The notes beneath the pieces were generated by a model, which searched no databases, was not told where the DNA came from, and was given only the letters and a program-made list of their open reading frames with translations. From an uncultured Nocardioides sp. (GTDB lineage: Bacteria; Actinomycetota; Actinomycetes; Propionibacteriales; Nocardioidaceae): a stretch of DNA of 64,000 bases. The DNA is taken from contig NZ_CANLDB010000002.1 of NCBI RefSeq assembly GCF_947489365.1, positions 434,001 to 498,000 of the forward strand, read 5' to 3'. Shown here one piece after another: positions 44,190 through 52,056 of the stretch (positions within the stretch are counted from its first letter, which is position 1; every line of letters starts with the position of its first letter). A program made the position numbers and the translations under genes.

Positions 44190-44569
44190 CGGGCCACGCG
44201 GCGCCCCGGGTGCTGGTGCTGGGCCTCGACCCGTTCCGGGTGCCGGGGCCGTGGGACCCGGCCCCGGTGGCCGCCGCGATCGAGGAGGGACGCCGACGGT
44301 TCGCCGAGCACGGCGTCGCCGTGGAGTACTGCCTCGTCGGGCTCGACGGCGGCGACGACGTCGAGGCGGTCGTCGCCGACCGGCTCGGCGCCCGGGACTG
44401 GGGGTGCGTGGTCGTCGGGGGTGGGATCCGCACCGACGACGACCTGTTCGAGCGGGTGCTGAACCTCGTCCACCACCGCGCCCCGGGCGCGGCCATCGCC
44501 CTCGGCGACTCCCCGACCGGGACCTACGACGCTGCCGCCCGTTGGCTGCCGGAGCCCGGGACCGCCTGA
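44186..44569 (+). CDS. Hypothetical protein, Rossmann-like
   Basis: 127 aa. The pattern RVLVLGLDPFRVPGPWDPAPV ... GCVVVGGGIRTDDDLFERVLNLVHHRAPGAAIAL suggests a small alpha/beta response-regulator-like or NAD-like fold found in actinobacteria. Function unknown. The GTG overlaps the stop of the preceding gene (GTGA). Confidence 0.65.
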   Translation: MTGHAAPRVLVLGLDPFRVPGPWDPAPVAAAIEEGRRRFAEHGVAVEYCLVGLDGGDDVEAVVADRLGARDWGCVVVGGGIRTDDDLFERVLNLVHHRAPGAAIALGDSPTGTYDAAARWLPEPGTA

Positions 44570-44574
44570 TCCCC

Positions 44575-45120
44575 TCAGCCGAGCCCGGGCGCGTCGAAGG
44601 CGAACCGCGTGGGCTGGTACTGGTCCTCGGTCGGGAAGGCGTGGGCCCGGCGCGGCGTGATCTCCCAGGCCTGGAAGGGCGGGCCGCCGGACGTCGGGGC
44701 GGCGTACGGCGCGTCGAGCTCGTCGCCGACGACCTCGGTCGGCCAGTCGTAGACCTCGAGCATCGCCGCGGAGGCCCGTCGGAGGTCGTCGGGAGCCCTC
44801 AGACGTGCCGCCTCGCCCTCGACGACGAGGTGCGTCGTCCCCAGGTCGACGGCCAGCGAGACCTCGGGGAAGGCCTGCAGCAGCCCGGTCTTGACGGCGG
44901 TCGCCTTCGTGGCGAGCAGGAAGGACGAGCCGCCCCAGGCCGCGAACACCGGTCGGGTGTGGACGCCGCCCCGCCCGTTCCGGACGCTCAGCCAGCTGGT
45001 GCCCGCACCCTCCCGGAGCTGTTGCGCGACCGGGGCCCAGGCGGTCGGACCCGCGGTGCCGCGTCGGCTGTCGGTGCCCGGACCGGTGCGGGCGATGACC
45101 TCGTTCCTCGGTGCGTCCAT
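44575..45120 (-). CDS. Pyridoxamine 5'-phosphate oxidase-like flavin protein
   Basis: 181 aa split-barrel. TSWLSVRNGRGGVHTRPVFAAWGGSSFLLATKATAVKTGLLQAFPEVSLAV (landmarks TRPVFAAW and FLLATKATAVK) matches general-stress PNPOx-like proteins that bind FMN or F420. The reaction is not inferable. Convergent with the preceding gene, 5 nt apart. Confidence 0.75.
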   Translation of the reverse strand: MDAPRNEVIARTGPGTDSRRGTAGPTAWAPVAQQLREGAGTSWLSVRNGRGGVHTRPVFAAWGGSSFLLATKATAVKTGLLQAFPEVSLAVDLGTTHLVVEGEAARLRAPDDLRRASAAMLEVYDWPTEVVGDELDAPYAAPTSGGPPFQAWEITPRRAHAFPTEDQYQPTRFAFDAPGLG

Positions 45121-45237
45121 GTCAGGACCGACCTCCCGGGTGCCGGTGACTCATCGCCGGGGACGCGCGGGAGTCGCTACCCTCGGCGTTCCGACGACCG
45201 CGACCGTCGCCATGGGGTGCAGAGAGAAGGTGTCGCC

Positions 45238-46047
45238 GTGACCGACGTGTCCACCCGGGTCCGTGGTCTCGTCGACCGGGCCCGCCGCGAGGTCGCCTCG
45301 GTGGTGGCGGGCCGAGGCCCCGCGCAGTCCCCGACGCGCCGCGCCGCCGACGCCTCGGCGTACTGGCGCGACGGCGACGACGACCGCTGGGCGAGCAACT
45401 CGCACTTCCGCGACTCCGACGCCTTCGCCGACGACGCCTCGCTGTGGGGGCGCGTGGGTCGGGAGCACCTCGAGCTCGTCCGGGTCGCGGCGCGGGCCGC
45501 GGGCTGGACCTGGGACTCCCCCCGTGTCGTGGACTGGGGCTGCGGCGGCGGCAGCACCGCGGTCGCCGTGGCGCCCGAGGCGCGGGAGCTGGTGCTCGTC
45601 GACCTGTCCGCACGCACGCTGGCCGAGTGCGCGCGGCAGGTGGCGGCGACCGCCGACACCCCGACCGTCCAGGTCGAGGTCGACGTCGACGCACCGGAGG
45701 CCGTGGCCGGGCAGGTGGCCGGGTGCGACCTGTTCCTGTCCTTCTACGTGCTCGAGCTCGTCCCGAGCCAGGAGCACGGCGCCCGCATCCTGCGCGTCGC
45801 CGCCGAGGCCCTGGTGCCCGGTGGCCTCGCGGTGGTCCAGTTCAAGTACGACGACGGCCACCGCGCCAGCCGGCCGCGGCGTCGGGGCTACGCGCAGAAC
45901 CTGGCCGACATGACGACGTACACGATCCCGGACTTCTGGGCCCTCGCGGAGTCCGTCGGCCTGCGGCCGGTGACGCTCACCCTCGTGCCCGAGAACGAGC
46001 TGGACCGGCGCTACGCCTACCTCGCCGCCCTCAAGCCCCAGCCCTAG
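45238..46047 (+). CDS. Class I SAM-dependent methyltransferase
   Basis: 269 aa. VVDWGCGGGSTAVAVAPEARELVLVDLSARTLAECARQ (landmarks VVDWGCGGGS and VDLSARTL) gives motifs I and II. The ending FWALAESVGLRPVTLTLVPENELDRRYAYLAALK resembles glycan or sugar methyltransferases. AGAGAAGG lies 9 nt before the GTG. A TACCCT box at 45178-45183 could be its promoter. Confidence 0.78.
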   Translation: MTDVSTRVRGLVDRARREVASVVAGRGPAQSPTRRAADASAYWRDGDDDRWASNSHFRDSDAFADDASLWGRVGREHLELVRVAARAAGWTWDSPRVVDWGCGGGSTAVAVAPEARELVLVDLSARTLAECARQVAATADTPTVQVEVDVDAPEAVAGQVAGCDLFLSFYVLELVPSQEHGARILRVAAEALVPGGLAVVQFKYDDGHRASRPRRRGYAQNLADMTTYTIPDFWALAESVGLRPVTLTLVPENELDRRYAYLAALKPQP

Positions 46048-46455
46048 CCCTGGCCGCGCCCGTCCCGGGCCGGCCCGACTCCGTCGGCGCGGAGCACGAG
46101 CCCGCCGGGGGGCGGCGAGCCCGTGCCCGCGATGCCGTTCCGGTCGCTCCCCATGACGCTCCGGGGCGATCCGCGGACAGCGGGTGTCGCTCTCGCACCG
46201 GGGTCTCGGGCATGAGAACCGAGGGACCGACCATGACCAGGCCGGGGGGTTAGCCGTCATGGGTGCGGGTGACTCGGTACGACCGAGTACAACACAGGCT
46301 GTGTGGTTCCGTCAGGTATTTCTCAAGATTTCCACTCGTGATGTTCGGTGAGGGCCGCCGGGGACTACGGTGCCGTGGTGCGCCTCGGACTCCGGCGCGC
46401 GGGGCCGGTCGCGACGCGACGCCGTGCACCGTGGAGAGCTCGAGAGGGGGCGGGG
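46048..46455. promoter_or_regulatory. 408-nt spacer with promoter and dyads upstream of second MerR-DICT gene
   Basis: No gene is supported in the first 300 nt. ACTCGGT/ACCGAGT with a 3-nt spacer (46272-46288), ACACAG/CTGTGT around 46295, and TTCTCAA at 46320-46326 (the complement of TTGAGAA upstream of the other MerR-DICT gene) lie close together and are candidate operator sites. TACGGT at 46366-46371 is followed by 6 nt and an in-frame GTG at 46378. Confidence 0.5.
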
Positions 46456-47319
46456 ATGGACCAGGGCACGTACGGGACCGCCGAGGTCGTCGCGCGGACT
46501 GGCCTGACCGGCGCCCTGCTGCGCACCTGGGAGGAGCGCTACGACTTCCCCCGGCCCCTGCGGGCGGGCACGAGCCGTCGGCGGTACACGGAGGCCGACG
46601 TCGCCGCCCTCCTCGCGGTGAAGCGCCGGCGCGACTCGGGGGTGCGCCTGGCGTCCGCCATCGCCGAGGTGCAGCGCGGCGCAGGCGTCGCGGAGGAGTC
46701 GCTCTTCGTCGAGATGCGGGCGCGGTCCCCCCGTACGCCGGTCCACCGGGTCGGCAAGCCGATGCTCCTGGCGCTCACCCACGCCATCGAGGACGAGTGC
46801 CACGCCTCCGCGCGGCCGGCCGTCCTGTTCGGGCTCTTCCAGAGAGCTGAGAACTACACCGCGGCCGAGTCGCGGTGGCGCGAGCTCGCCAGGTCCGCCC
46901 GCGCCGCGGTGGTCTTCGCCGACTTCGGGACCGGCGACGGCACGACCCTGCCCGGCGGCGCGCTGACCGTGTCCCTGCCCCCCGGCTCCCCGTTGCACGC
47001 CGAGTGGGCCGTGGTGGTCGACGGCGTCGACGTGCCCGTGGCCCTCGTGGCCCGCGAGGCGCTGCACGACCCCCGCGACCCCGCGCCGGCCCAGCAGTTC
47101 GACGCCCTCTGGACCCTCGACCCGGCCGAGGTCCGCGACGTGGCCCGCCAGTGCGCCCGGTTGGCCTCGGCGTCCGGGGTCGACGTGTCGGCGGAGGCCC
47201 GGCACACGCTGGACCGTCCGGTGCCCGCCGTCGACGCCGAGGTCGGGGCCGTGAACGCAGCCGCCGCCTCGCTGATCGGCCGGGTCCTCACCCACGCCGC
47301 CGGGACGCGGGCCGGCTGA
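46456..47319 (+). CDS. MerR-family regulator with DICT sensory domain (copy 2)
   Basis: 287 aa. The MerR helix-turn-helix (YGTAEVVARTGLTGALLRTWEERYDFPRPLRAG, landmarks ARTGLTG and TWEERYDFP) is joined to a DICT domain with LTHAIEDECHASARPAVLFGLFQ and NYTAAESRWRELARSA. It aligns well with the copy at 30-31 kb, so the two are paralogues. An alternative start is the in-frame GTG at 46378, 6 nt after TACGGT; it would add 26 Arg-rich residues. The stretch between the two starts is otherwise unremarkable. Confidence 0.83.
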   Translation: MDQGTYGTAEVVARTGLTGALLRTWEERYDFPRPLRAGTSRRRYTEADVAALLAVKRRRDSGVRLASAIAEVQRGAGVAEESLFVEMRARSPRTPVHRVGKPMLLALTHAIEDECHASARPAVLFGLFQRAENYTAAESRWRELARSARAAVVFADFGTGDGTTLPGGALTVSLPPGSPLHAEWAVVVDGVDVPVALVAREALHDPRDPAPAQQFDALWTLDPAEVRDVARQCARLASASGVDVSAEARHTLDRPVPAVDAEVGAVNAAAASLIGRVLTHAAGTRAG

Positions 47320-47340
47320 CCGGGGTCCGGATCCCCCGCC

Positions 47341-48135
47341 TCACACCTCTGCGGTCAGCACGTACGGCGTGGTGGTGGTGACCGCGACCAGCCCGAGGCG
47401 CTCCAGGATCGGCCGCGACATCGGCGTCGAGTCGCTGTGGACCAGGCGCAACCCGGCGTCGAGCGCGGAGCGGGCGCGGACCGCGGTCAGCGCCCGGTAG
47501 ACACCGCGACCGCGCCAGCCCTCCCGGACGGCACCGCCCCAGACGCCCGTGACGTCGGTGCCGGTGACGGGCTCGAGGCGGCCGGCGCCGACCACGACGC
47601 CGTCGTGCTCGGCGACCCAGAGCTCCATCCCGTCGTCGAGCGCCAGGCGCGCCAGCACGGACGCGGCGCCGCGCTCGGAGACCACGCCGTCGAACACCTC
47701 GTCCTGCATCGCCGTCATCGCGCGGACGTCGGCCTCGGCGGTGACCCGGCGCAGGGTGACGCCGGCGGGCAGGGCGACGTCACCGGCGAGCCCGGACGCC
47801 TCGCCGAGCATGACCGTCTCCTCCTCTCCCGGGGTGAACCCGTGCGCCAGGAGCGCGTCCTGGAGACCCGGGGCCTGGTCGTGCCCGCGGGTCTTCCACT
47901 CCACGTGGGTGATCTCGGGCAGGGCTCCGAAGTGCTCCACCGCGCCCCGCACCAGGTCACGGACGCCGGCCTCGTCGGCGCCGTCCAGGTCGCGGTAGGT
48001 CACGAACCCCCGCGCGCCCGGGAAGGTGACGAGGCGCAGCGGGCCGTGCCGGACGACCGACAGCGCGCCGGGGGTCTCGGCGTCGGTGCGCAGCTGGTCG
48101 TCGTACACGGCGAGGAGGTCGGCAGGGGTGAGCAC
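47341..48135 (-). CDS. GNAT acetyltransferase
   Basis: 264 aa. A tandem-GNAT-like layout: a degenerate N-terminal half and a catalytic C-terminal half with VREGWRGRGVYRALTAVRARSAL as the acetyl-CoA loop. RPILERLGLV closes the fold. Acceptor unknown. GTG start. Confidence 0.8.
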   Translation of the reverse strand: MLTPADLLAVYDDQLRTDAETPGALSVVRHGPLRLVTFPGARGFVTYRDLDGADEAGVRDLVRGAVEHFGALPEITHVEWKTRGHDQAPGLQDALLAHGFTPGEEETVMLGEASGLAGDVALPAGVTLRRVTAEADVRAMTAMQDEVFDGVVSERGAASVLARLALDDGMELWVAEHDGVVVGAGRLEPVTGTDVTGVWGGAVREGWRGRGVYRALTAVRARSALDAGLRLVHSDSTPMSRPILERLGLVAVTTTTPYVLTAEV

Positions 48136-48182
48136 GCGCCGAAGGCTGTCAGCCGGGACGGCCTCCGGCCACCGGACACCGG

Positions 48183-48581
48183 TCAGCCCGGCGGGGCGAA
48201 GAACTCCAGGGCGATCCCGTCGGGGTCCGTGAAGGACACGCCGGAGCCGTAGTGCGCGTCCACGATGCCGCCGTGGGCGATGCCCAGCTCGTCGAGCCGG
48301 GAGGCCTGCTGCTCGAGGGCCGCGCGGTCGGCGCAGGCGAACGCGACGTGGTCCAACCCGGTCCGCTTCGCGTCGAAGGCGTCCGTACGCTGCCCCTCGC
48401 CGTGGGTGTGCAGCCCGAAGAGCGAGCCGCCGTCGAGGGCGAAGACGGTGTGGTGGAAGCCCCCGGTGGTCTCGTCCTCGTCGAGCACGGCGTCGCTGCC
48501 GAACAGCCGGGAGTAGAAGTCCGTGGAGCGGGCCAGGTCGGTGACGGTGATCGCCACGTGCGTGATGGGCGGGAAGGACAC
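48183..48581 (-). CDS. VOC/glyoxalase-fold protein
   Basis: 132 aa. Opening PITHVAITVTDLARSTDFYSRLFG and ending VSFTDPDGIALEFFAPPG are canonical for the vicinal oxygen chelate fold; His in THVAI and GLDHVAF and Glu in LEFF can ligate metal. Could be a glyoxalase, dioxygenase or resistance protein. GTG at 48581 follows GGAGGT; a longer upstream frame has no domain content. Confidence 0.85.
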   Translation of the reverse strand: MSFPPITHVAITVTDLARSTDFYSRLFGSDAVLDEDETTGGFHHTVFALDGGSLFGLHTHGEGQRTDAFDAKRTGLDHVAFACADRAALEQQASRLDELGIAHGGIVDAHYGSGVSFTDPDGIALEFFAPPG

Positions 48582-48750
48582 GGATCTACCTCCGGGACGT
48601 CGTGGTGCGGACGCCCTCACGACACGCGATCCGTACCTCCGCCACAACTCCCCGATCGGAGGGTGGCGGCGAGGTGGACCCGCGTACGTCGACAGGACGA
48701 GGACCTCGGGGAGCGGGCCCGCCGGACCGACGGGTGCGTGCACCTCGCCG

Positions 48751-49521
48751 TCACCCCGGACCCGTGCGCCCGAGCAGCTCGACGTCGAGGAGGTCGAGGT
48801 CGGGTTCGACGAGGCTCGCGCGGTCGACCCGATGTGACGGTCGGACGTCGAACCGCGACGACACGTCGAACCCCGGCCCCACGACGTGGCCGTCGGCCGG
48901 CTCGTCCGACGACCCGCACCATCGAGAGGGGGTCGTCACGTCGCCCGACCAGAGGTAGACGGCGAGCAGCGGCCGGGACCCGGTGCGCATCGCGTGCGGC
49001 TGCCATGGTCGGTGGTGCAGCGGGATCCCGCCGGGCCGCGCCCGGTACGTCGTCGCGTCGTCGTCCAGCCAGTCGGCGTCACCGAGCGGCACGTACACCT
49101 CGTCGGCCGGGTGGTGGTGCGGCGGGTAGTGGACGTCACGGCCGAGGAGCAGGAGGCCGACGCTGACCGCCGTCCTGGTGTCGGAGGCCGTCCCGCCGTC
49201 GGGCGGGCCGACGAGGGTCGCGTGGGCGTAGCCGTCGAGGAAGGTGGGTGACGGCGGGTGCTCGAGGTAGCGAGCGGTCTGGGTCCACACCGCCCGGGGC
49301 GCCAGGCGCCGTACGACGTCGGCGAGACCGGCGTCCGCCCGGTCCGCCGACTCGCACGCCTCCGGCAGCTGGTCGAGGACGGCGAGGTCGCCCGGCGCCT
49401 CCGGCGGGAGGACGGCATGTGGACCGACCTGGCCCAGCAGGCCGGCGTGCTCCTCGAGGCCGTGCCGCTGCAGCACCGGGCGCAGCGCTCCGACCAGGTC
49501 GGCGACGTCGGTGTCCGACAC
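48751..49521 (-). CDS. DMSP-lyase-family cupin
   Basis: 256 aa. The metal-binding cupin motif VHYPPHHHPADEVYVPLGDADW and the second motif RPWQPHAMRT with PLLAVYLWSGD are the main features of the dimethylsulfoniopropionate lyase family (DddL/DddQ/DddW-like cupins). DMSP cleavage would release DMS and acrylate, but no DddA or acrylate genes are near and the family also contains proteins of other function. ATG is 16 nt downstream of ychF. Confidence 0.68.
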   Translation of the reverse strand: MSDTDVADLVGALRPVLQRHGLEEHAGLLGQVGPHAVLPPEAPGDLAVLDQLPEACESADRADAGLADVVRRLAPRAVWTQTARYLEHPPSPTFLDGYAHATLVGPPDGGTASDTRTAVSVGLLLLGRDVHYPPHHHPADEVYVPLGDADWLDDDATTYRARPGGIPLHHRPWQPHAMRTGSRPLLAVYLWSGDVTTPSRWCGSSDEPADGHVVGPGFDVSSRFDVRPSHRVDRASLVEPDLDLLDVELLGRTGPG

Positions 49522-49537
49522 CGGAGTGCTCCCTCGC

Positions 49538-50626
49538 TCAGACGTTGAAGCGGAACTCCACCACGTCGCCGTCGGCCATGACGTAGTCCTTGCCCTCGAT
49601 GCGCACCTTGCCGGCCTCCTTGGCCTTCTGCATGGTGCCGGCGGCGACGAGGTCGTCGTACGAGACGACCTCGGCCTTGATGAAGCCCTTCTCGAAGTCG
49701 GTGTGGATGACCCCGGCGGCCTGGGGCGCGGTGGCGCCCTTGGGGACGGTCCACGCGCGCGACTCCTTGGGGCCGGCGGTGAGGTAGGTCTGCAGGCCGA
49801 GGGTGTCGAAGCCGACGCGGGCGAGGACGTCGAGGCCGGGCTCGTCGACGCCCATCTCGGCGAGCATCGCGCGGGCCTCGTCGTCGTCGCCGAGCTCGAC
49901 CAGCTCGGCCTCGAACTTCGCGTCGAGGAAGATCGCCTCGGCGGGGGCGACGAGGTCGCGCATCCGCTGCTTCAGCTCGTCGTCGGCGAGCTCGTCGGCG
50001 TCGCAGTTGAAGACGTAGAGGAACGGCTTGGCGGTCAGCAGCTGCAGCTCGCGGACGTGCTCGAGGTCGACCGTCCCGGCCGCCAGCAGGTCGTACGCCG
50101 GGGTGCCGGCCTCGAGGGCCTCCAGCACCTGCTTCGCCGCGGAGACGTACGGCCCGCGCGCCTTGTCGCCCTTCGCCTCCTTCTCGAGGCGGGGCACGGC
50201 CTTCTCCACCGTCTGCAGGTCGGCGAGGACCAGCTCGGTGGAGATCGTCGAGAGGTCGGAGGACGGGTCGACCTTGCCGTCGACGTGGGTGACGTCCTCG
50301 TCGCGGAAGACACGGGTGACCTGGCAGATCGCCGCCGACTCGCGGATGTGGGCGAGGAACTTGTTGCCCAGGCCCTCGCCGGTCGAGGCGCCCGCGACGA
50401 TGCCGGCGATGTCGACGAACTCGACGGTCGCGGGCAGCACCTTCGCCGAGGAGAACAGCTCCGCCAGCACCGGGAGCCGCTCGTCGGGGACCCCCACGAC
50501 GCCGACGTTGGGCTCGATCGTCGCGAACGGGTAGTTCGCCGCGAGCACGTCGTTCTTGGTCAGGGCGTTGAAGAGGGTGGACTTGCCCGCGTTGGGAAGT
50601 CCGACGATGCCGATGGTGAGAGCCAC
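49538..50626 (-). CDS. ychF: Redox-regulated Obg-like ATPase/GTPase
   Basis: 362 aa. The P-loop GLPNAGKSTLFNALT, switch DIAGIV and the C-terminal TGS domain (KGATAPQAAGVIHTDFEKGFIKAEVVSYDDLV, landmark HTDFEKGFIKAE) define YchF/OLA1. It binds ribosomes and hydrolyses ATP. It starts with GTG; TAGGCT lies 8 nt upstream. Confidence 0.96.
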   Translation of the reverse strand: MALTIGIVGLPNAGKSTLFNALTKNDVLAANYPFATIEPNVGVVGVPDERLPVLAELFSSAKVLPATVEFVDIAGIVAGASTGEGLGNKFLAHIRESAAICQVTRVFRDEDVTHVDGKVDPSSDLSTISTELVLADLQTVEKAVPRLEKEAKGDKARGPYVSAAKQVLEALEAGTPAYDLLAAGTVDLEHVRELQLLTAKPFLYVFNCDADELADDELKQRMRDLVAPAEAIFLDAKFEAELVELGDDDEARAMLAEMGVDEPGLDVLARVGFDTLGLQTYLTAGPKESRAWTVPKGATAPQAAGVIHTDFEKGFIKAEVVSYDDLVAAGTMQKAKEAGKVRIEGKDYVMADGDVVEFRFNV

Positions 50627-50675
50627 GGGGCGTCAGCCTACGGGCGACGCGGGGCCCGCCACGAACCCGCGGTCG

Positions 50676-51488
50676 TCAGCCCCCGCCGACGGAGAAGGTC
50701 CAGTCGTCGGACAGCTCACGCGCGGCCCTCCGACGCTGGGGTGCGCGGTCGGCGGCGTCCTGCACGAGGAACTCGGCCGTGGACGGCCCGACGCACCCGA
50801 CCGTCGTCCCCACGGCCCAGCCCGGGCCCTGCGCACGGATCAGCTCGACAAGCCGGTCCGACGTCCCGGCGACCCCGCCGGGGCACTCGACGTCCAGCTC
50901 GCCGGCTCCCGCGGCGATCCCGACCTCGACGTGCATCACCGTCACGACGTCGGCGCCGGCCGCGGCCAGGGAGTCGACGACGGTGCCCGCCACCACGGGG
51001 AGGTCGCCGGGGTCGCCGTCCGTCCGGGCGTCGAGCCGCCACCGGCCGGCGTCGGAGCGCACCGACACCCTCGTCACGTCGAGGTCGGCGGGCAGGCTCC
51101 CCAGCGCCTCCAGCACCGGGGCCAGGTCGGTGGTGCCGTCGTCGGGACCCACCTCGACGGACACGGCCGGGACGCCGTCGTCGTCCGTGGGCGACGAGGC
51201 CGGGGCGATCGCCACCGCGCCGGTACGCCGGGTGAGCGCGCCCGCGACCTCGCGCAGCGTCGCCTCGGTCGTGGCGGCGTCGAGGTCGGGCTCGAGGCGC
51301 AGCCAGGTGCCGTCGGCCGTCGACCCCACCTCCTGGACCCCGTCGGCCGTGCCCAGCCGGAGCCGGAGGCCCGCGTCGGAGCCGGTGACCCGCCAGGCCA
51401 GCACCCCCGCAGCGACCAGCGCGAGCGTTCCGACCGCCAGGAGCAGCAGGGTGCGGCGGGGACGGCGCCGGGGGGCGGTGGTGGTCAC
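50676..51488 (-). CDS. Membrane-anchored hypothetical protein
   Basis: 270 aa. A basic N-terminus and one membrane helix (about residues 12-31) export a domain with three alternating alpha/beta units (about 45-270) of no recognised family, with a single disulfide-capable Cys pair in the last third. GTG at 51488 keeps the arginine-rich stretch just before the helix. Monocistronic and convergent with nothing; it is divergent from the PH-domain pair. Confidence 0.6.
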   Translation of the reverse strand: MTTTAPRRRPRRTLLLLAVGTLALVAAGVLAWRVTGSDAGLRLRLGTADGVQEVGSTADGTWLRLEPDLDAATTEATLREVAGALTRRTGAVAIAPASSPTDDDGVPAVSVEVGPDDGTTDLAPVLEALGSLPADLDVTRVSVRSDAGRWRLDARTDGDPGDLPVVAGTVVDSLAAAGADVVTVMHVEVGIAAGAGELDVECPGGVAGTSDRLVELIRAQGPGWAVGTTVGCVGPSTAEFLVQDAADRAPQRRRAARELSDDWTFSVGGG

Positions 51489-51558
51489 GTCCGCCACCTT
51501 CCCCGCTCGGCCCCGTTCCACACCGGGGACGCCGCGCGGGTGTGCGAGGCTCGGTGAC

Positions 51559-52056
51559 GTGTCAGAACCGACCGCTGTCCTCCGCGAGCCGACGAACCTG
51601 GTCTCGCCCCGCGCGGTGTCCTACTGGCGGGTCTCGTCCGGCATCGGGACGCTCGTGGTCTGGGTCGCGGTGGCCGTCACCTGGTTGCTCTGGTCCGAGC
51701 GGCCCTGGTGGGCCACGGCGCTGCTGCTGCTCGCCGTCGTCGCGGCGGCCGTCCCGACCGTGCTGATGCCGCCGGTGCGCTACCGCATCCACCGCTGGGA
51801 CGTCACCGACGTCGCCGTCCACACCCGCTCCGGCTGGATCACCCGCGAGGAGCGGATCGCCCCGCTGTCGCGGGTGCAGACCGTCGACTCGACCCAGGGC
51901 GCGCTGATGCGGTTCTTCGGGCTGCGGTCACTGACCGTCACCACCGCGTCCGCCGCCGGACCCATCACCATCGACTGTCTGGACGCCGCCGTCGCGGCCG
52001 ACCTCGTCGCCCACCTCACGGCGGTGACCGGCGCCGAGCGGGGCGACGCGACGTGA
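51559..52056 (+). CDS. Bacterial PH-domain membrane protein (YdbS-like)
   Basis: 165 aa. Two membrane helices (about residues 22-64) are followed by a bPH2 domain with VRYRIHRWDVTDVAVHTRSGWITREERIAPLSRVQTVDSTQGALMRFFGL (landmarks RYRIHRWDVTD and IAPLSRVQTVD). It pairs with the larger PH-domain protein downstream as in YdbS/YdbT. GTG start; its stop overlaps the next start (GTGA). Confidence 0.82.
   Translation: MSEPTAVLREPTNLVSPRAVSYWRVSSGIGTLVVWVAVAVTWLLWSERPWWATALLLLAVVAAAVPTVLMPPVRYRIHRWDVTDVAVHTRSGWITREERIAPLSRVQTVDSTQGALMRFFGLRSLTVTTASAAGPITIDCLDAAVAADLVAHLTAVTGAERGDAT

Noticed and set aside
46378..46455. Longer start for the second MerR-DICT gene
   Set aside because: Not adopted as the main start because the added 26 residues are Arg-rich without homology, but the TACGGT-N6-GTG spacing makes it a real alternative.
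48582..48743. N-terminal extension of the VOC protein
   Set aside because: The extension has no family similarity and GGAGGT directly precedes the GTG at 48581.
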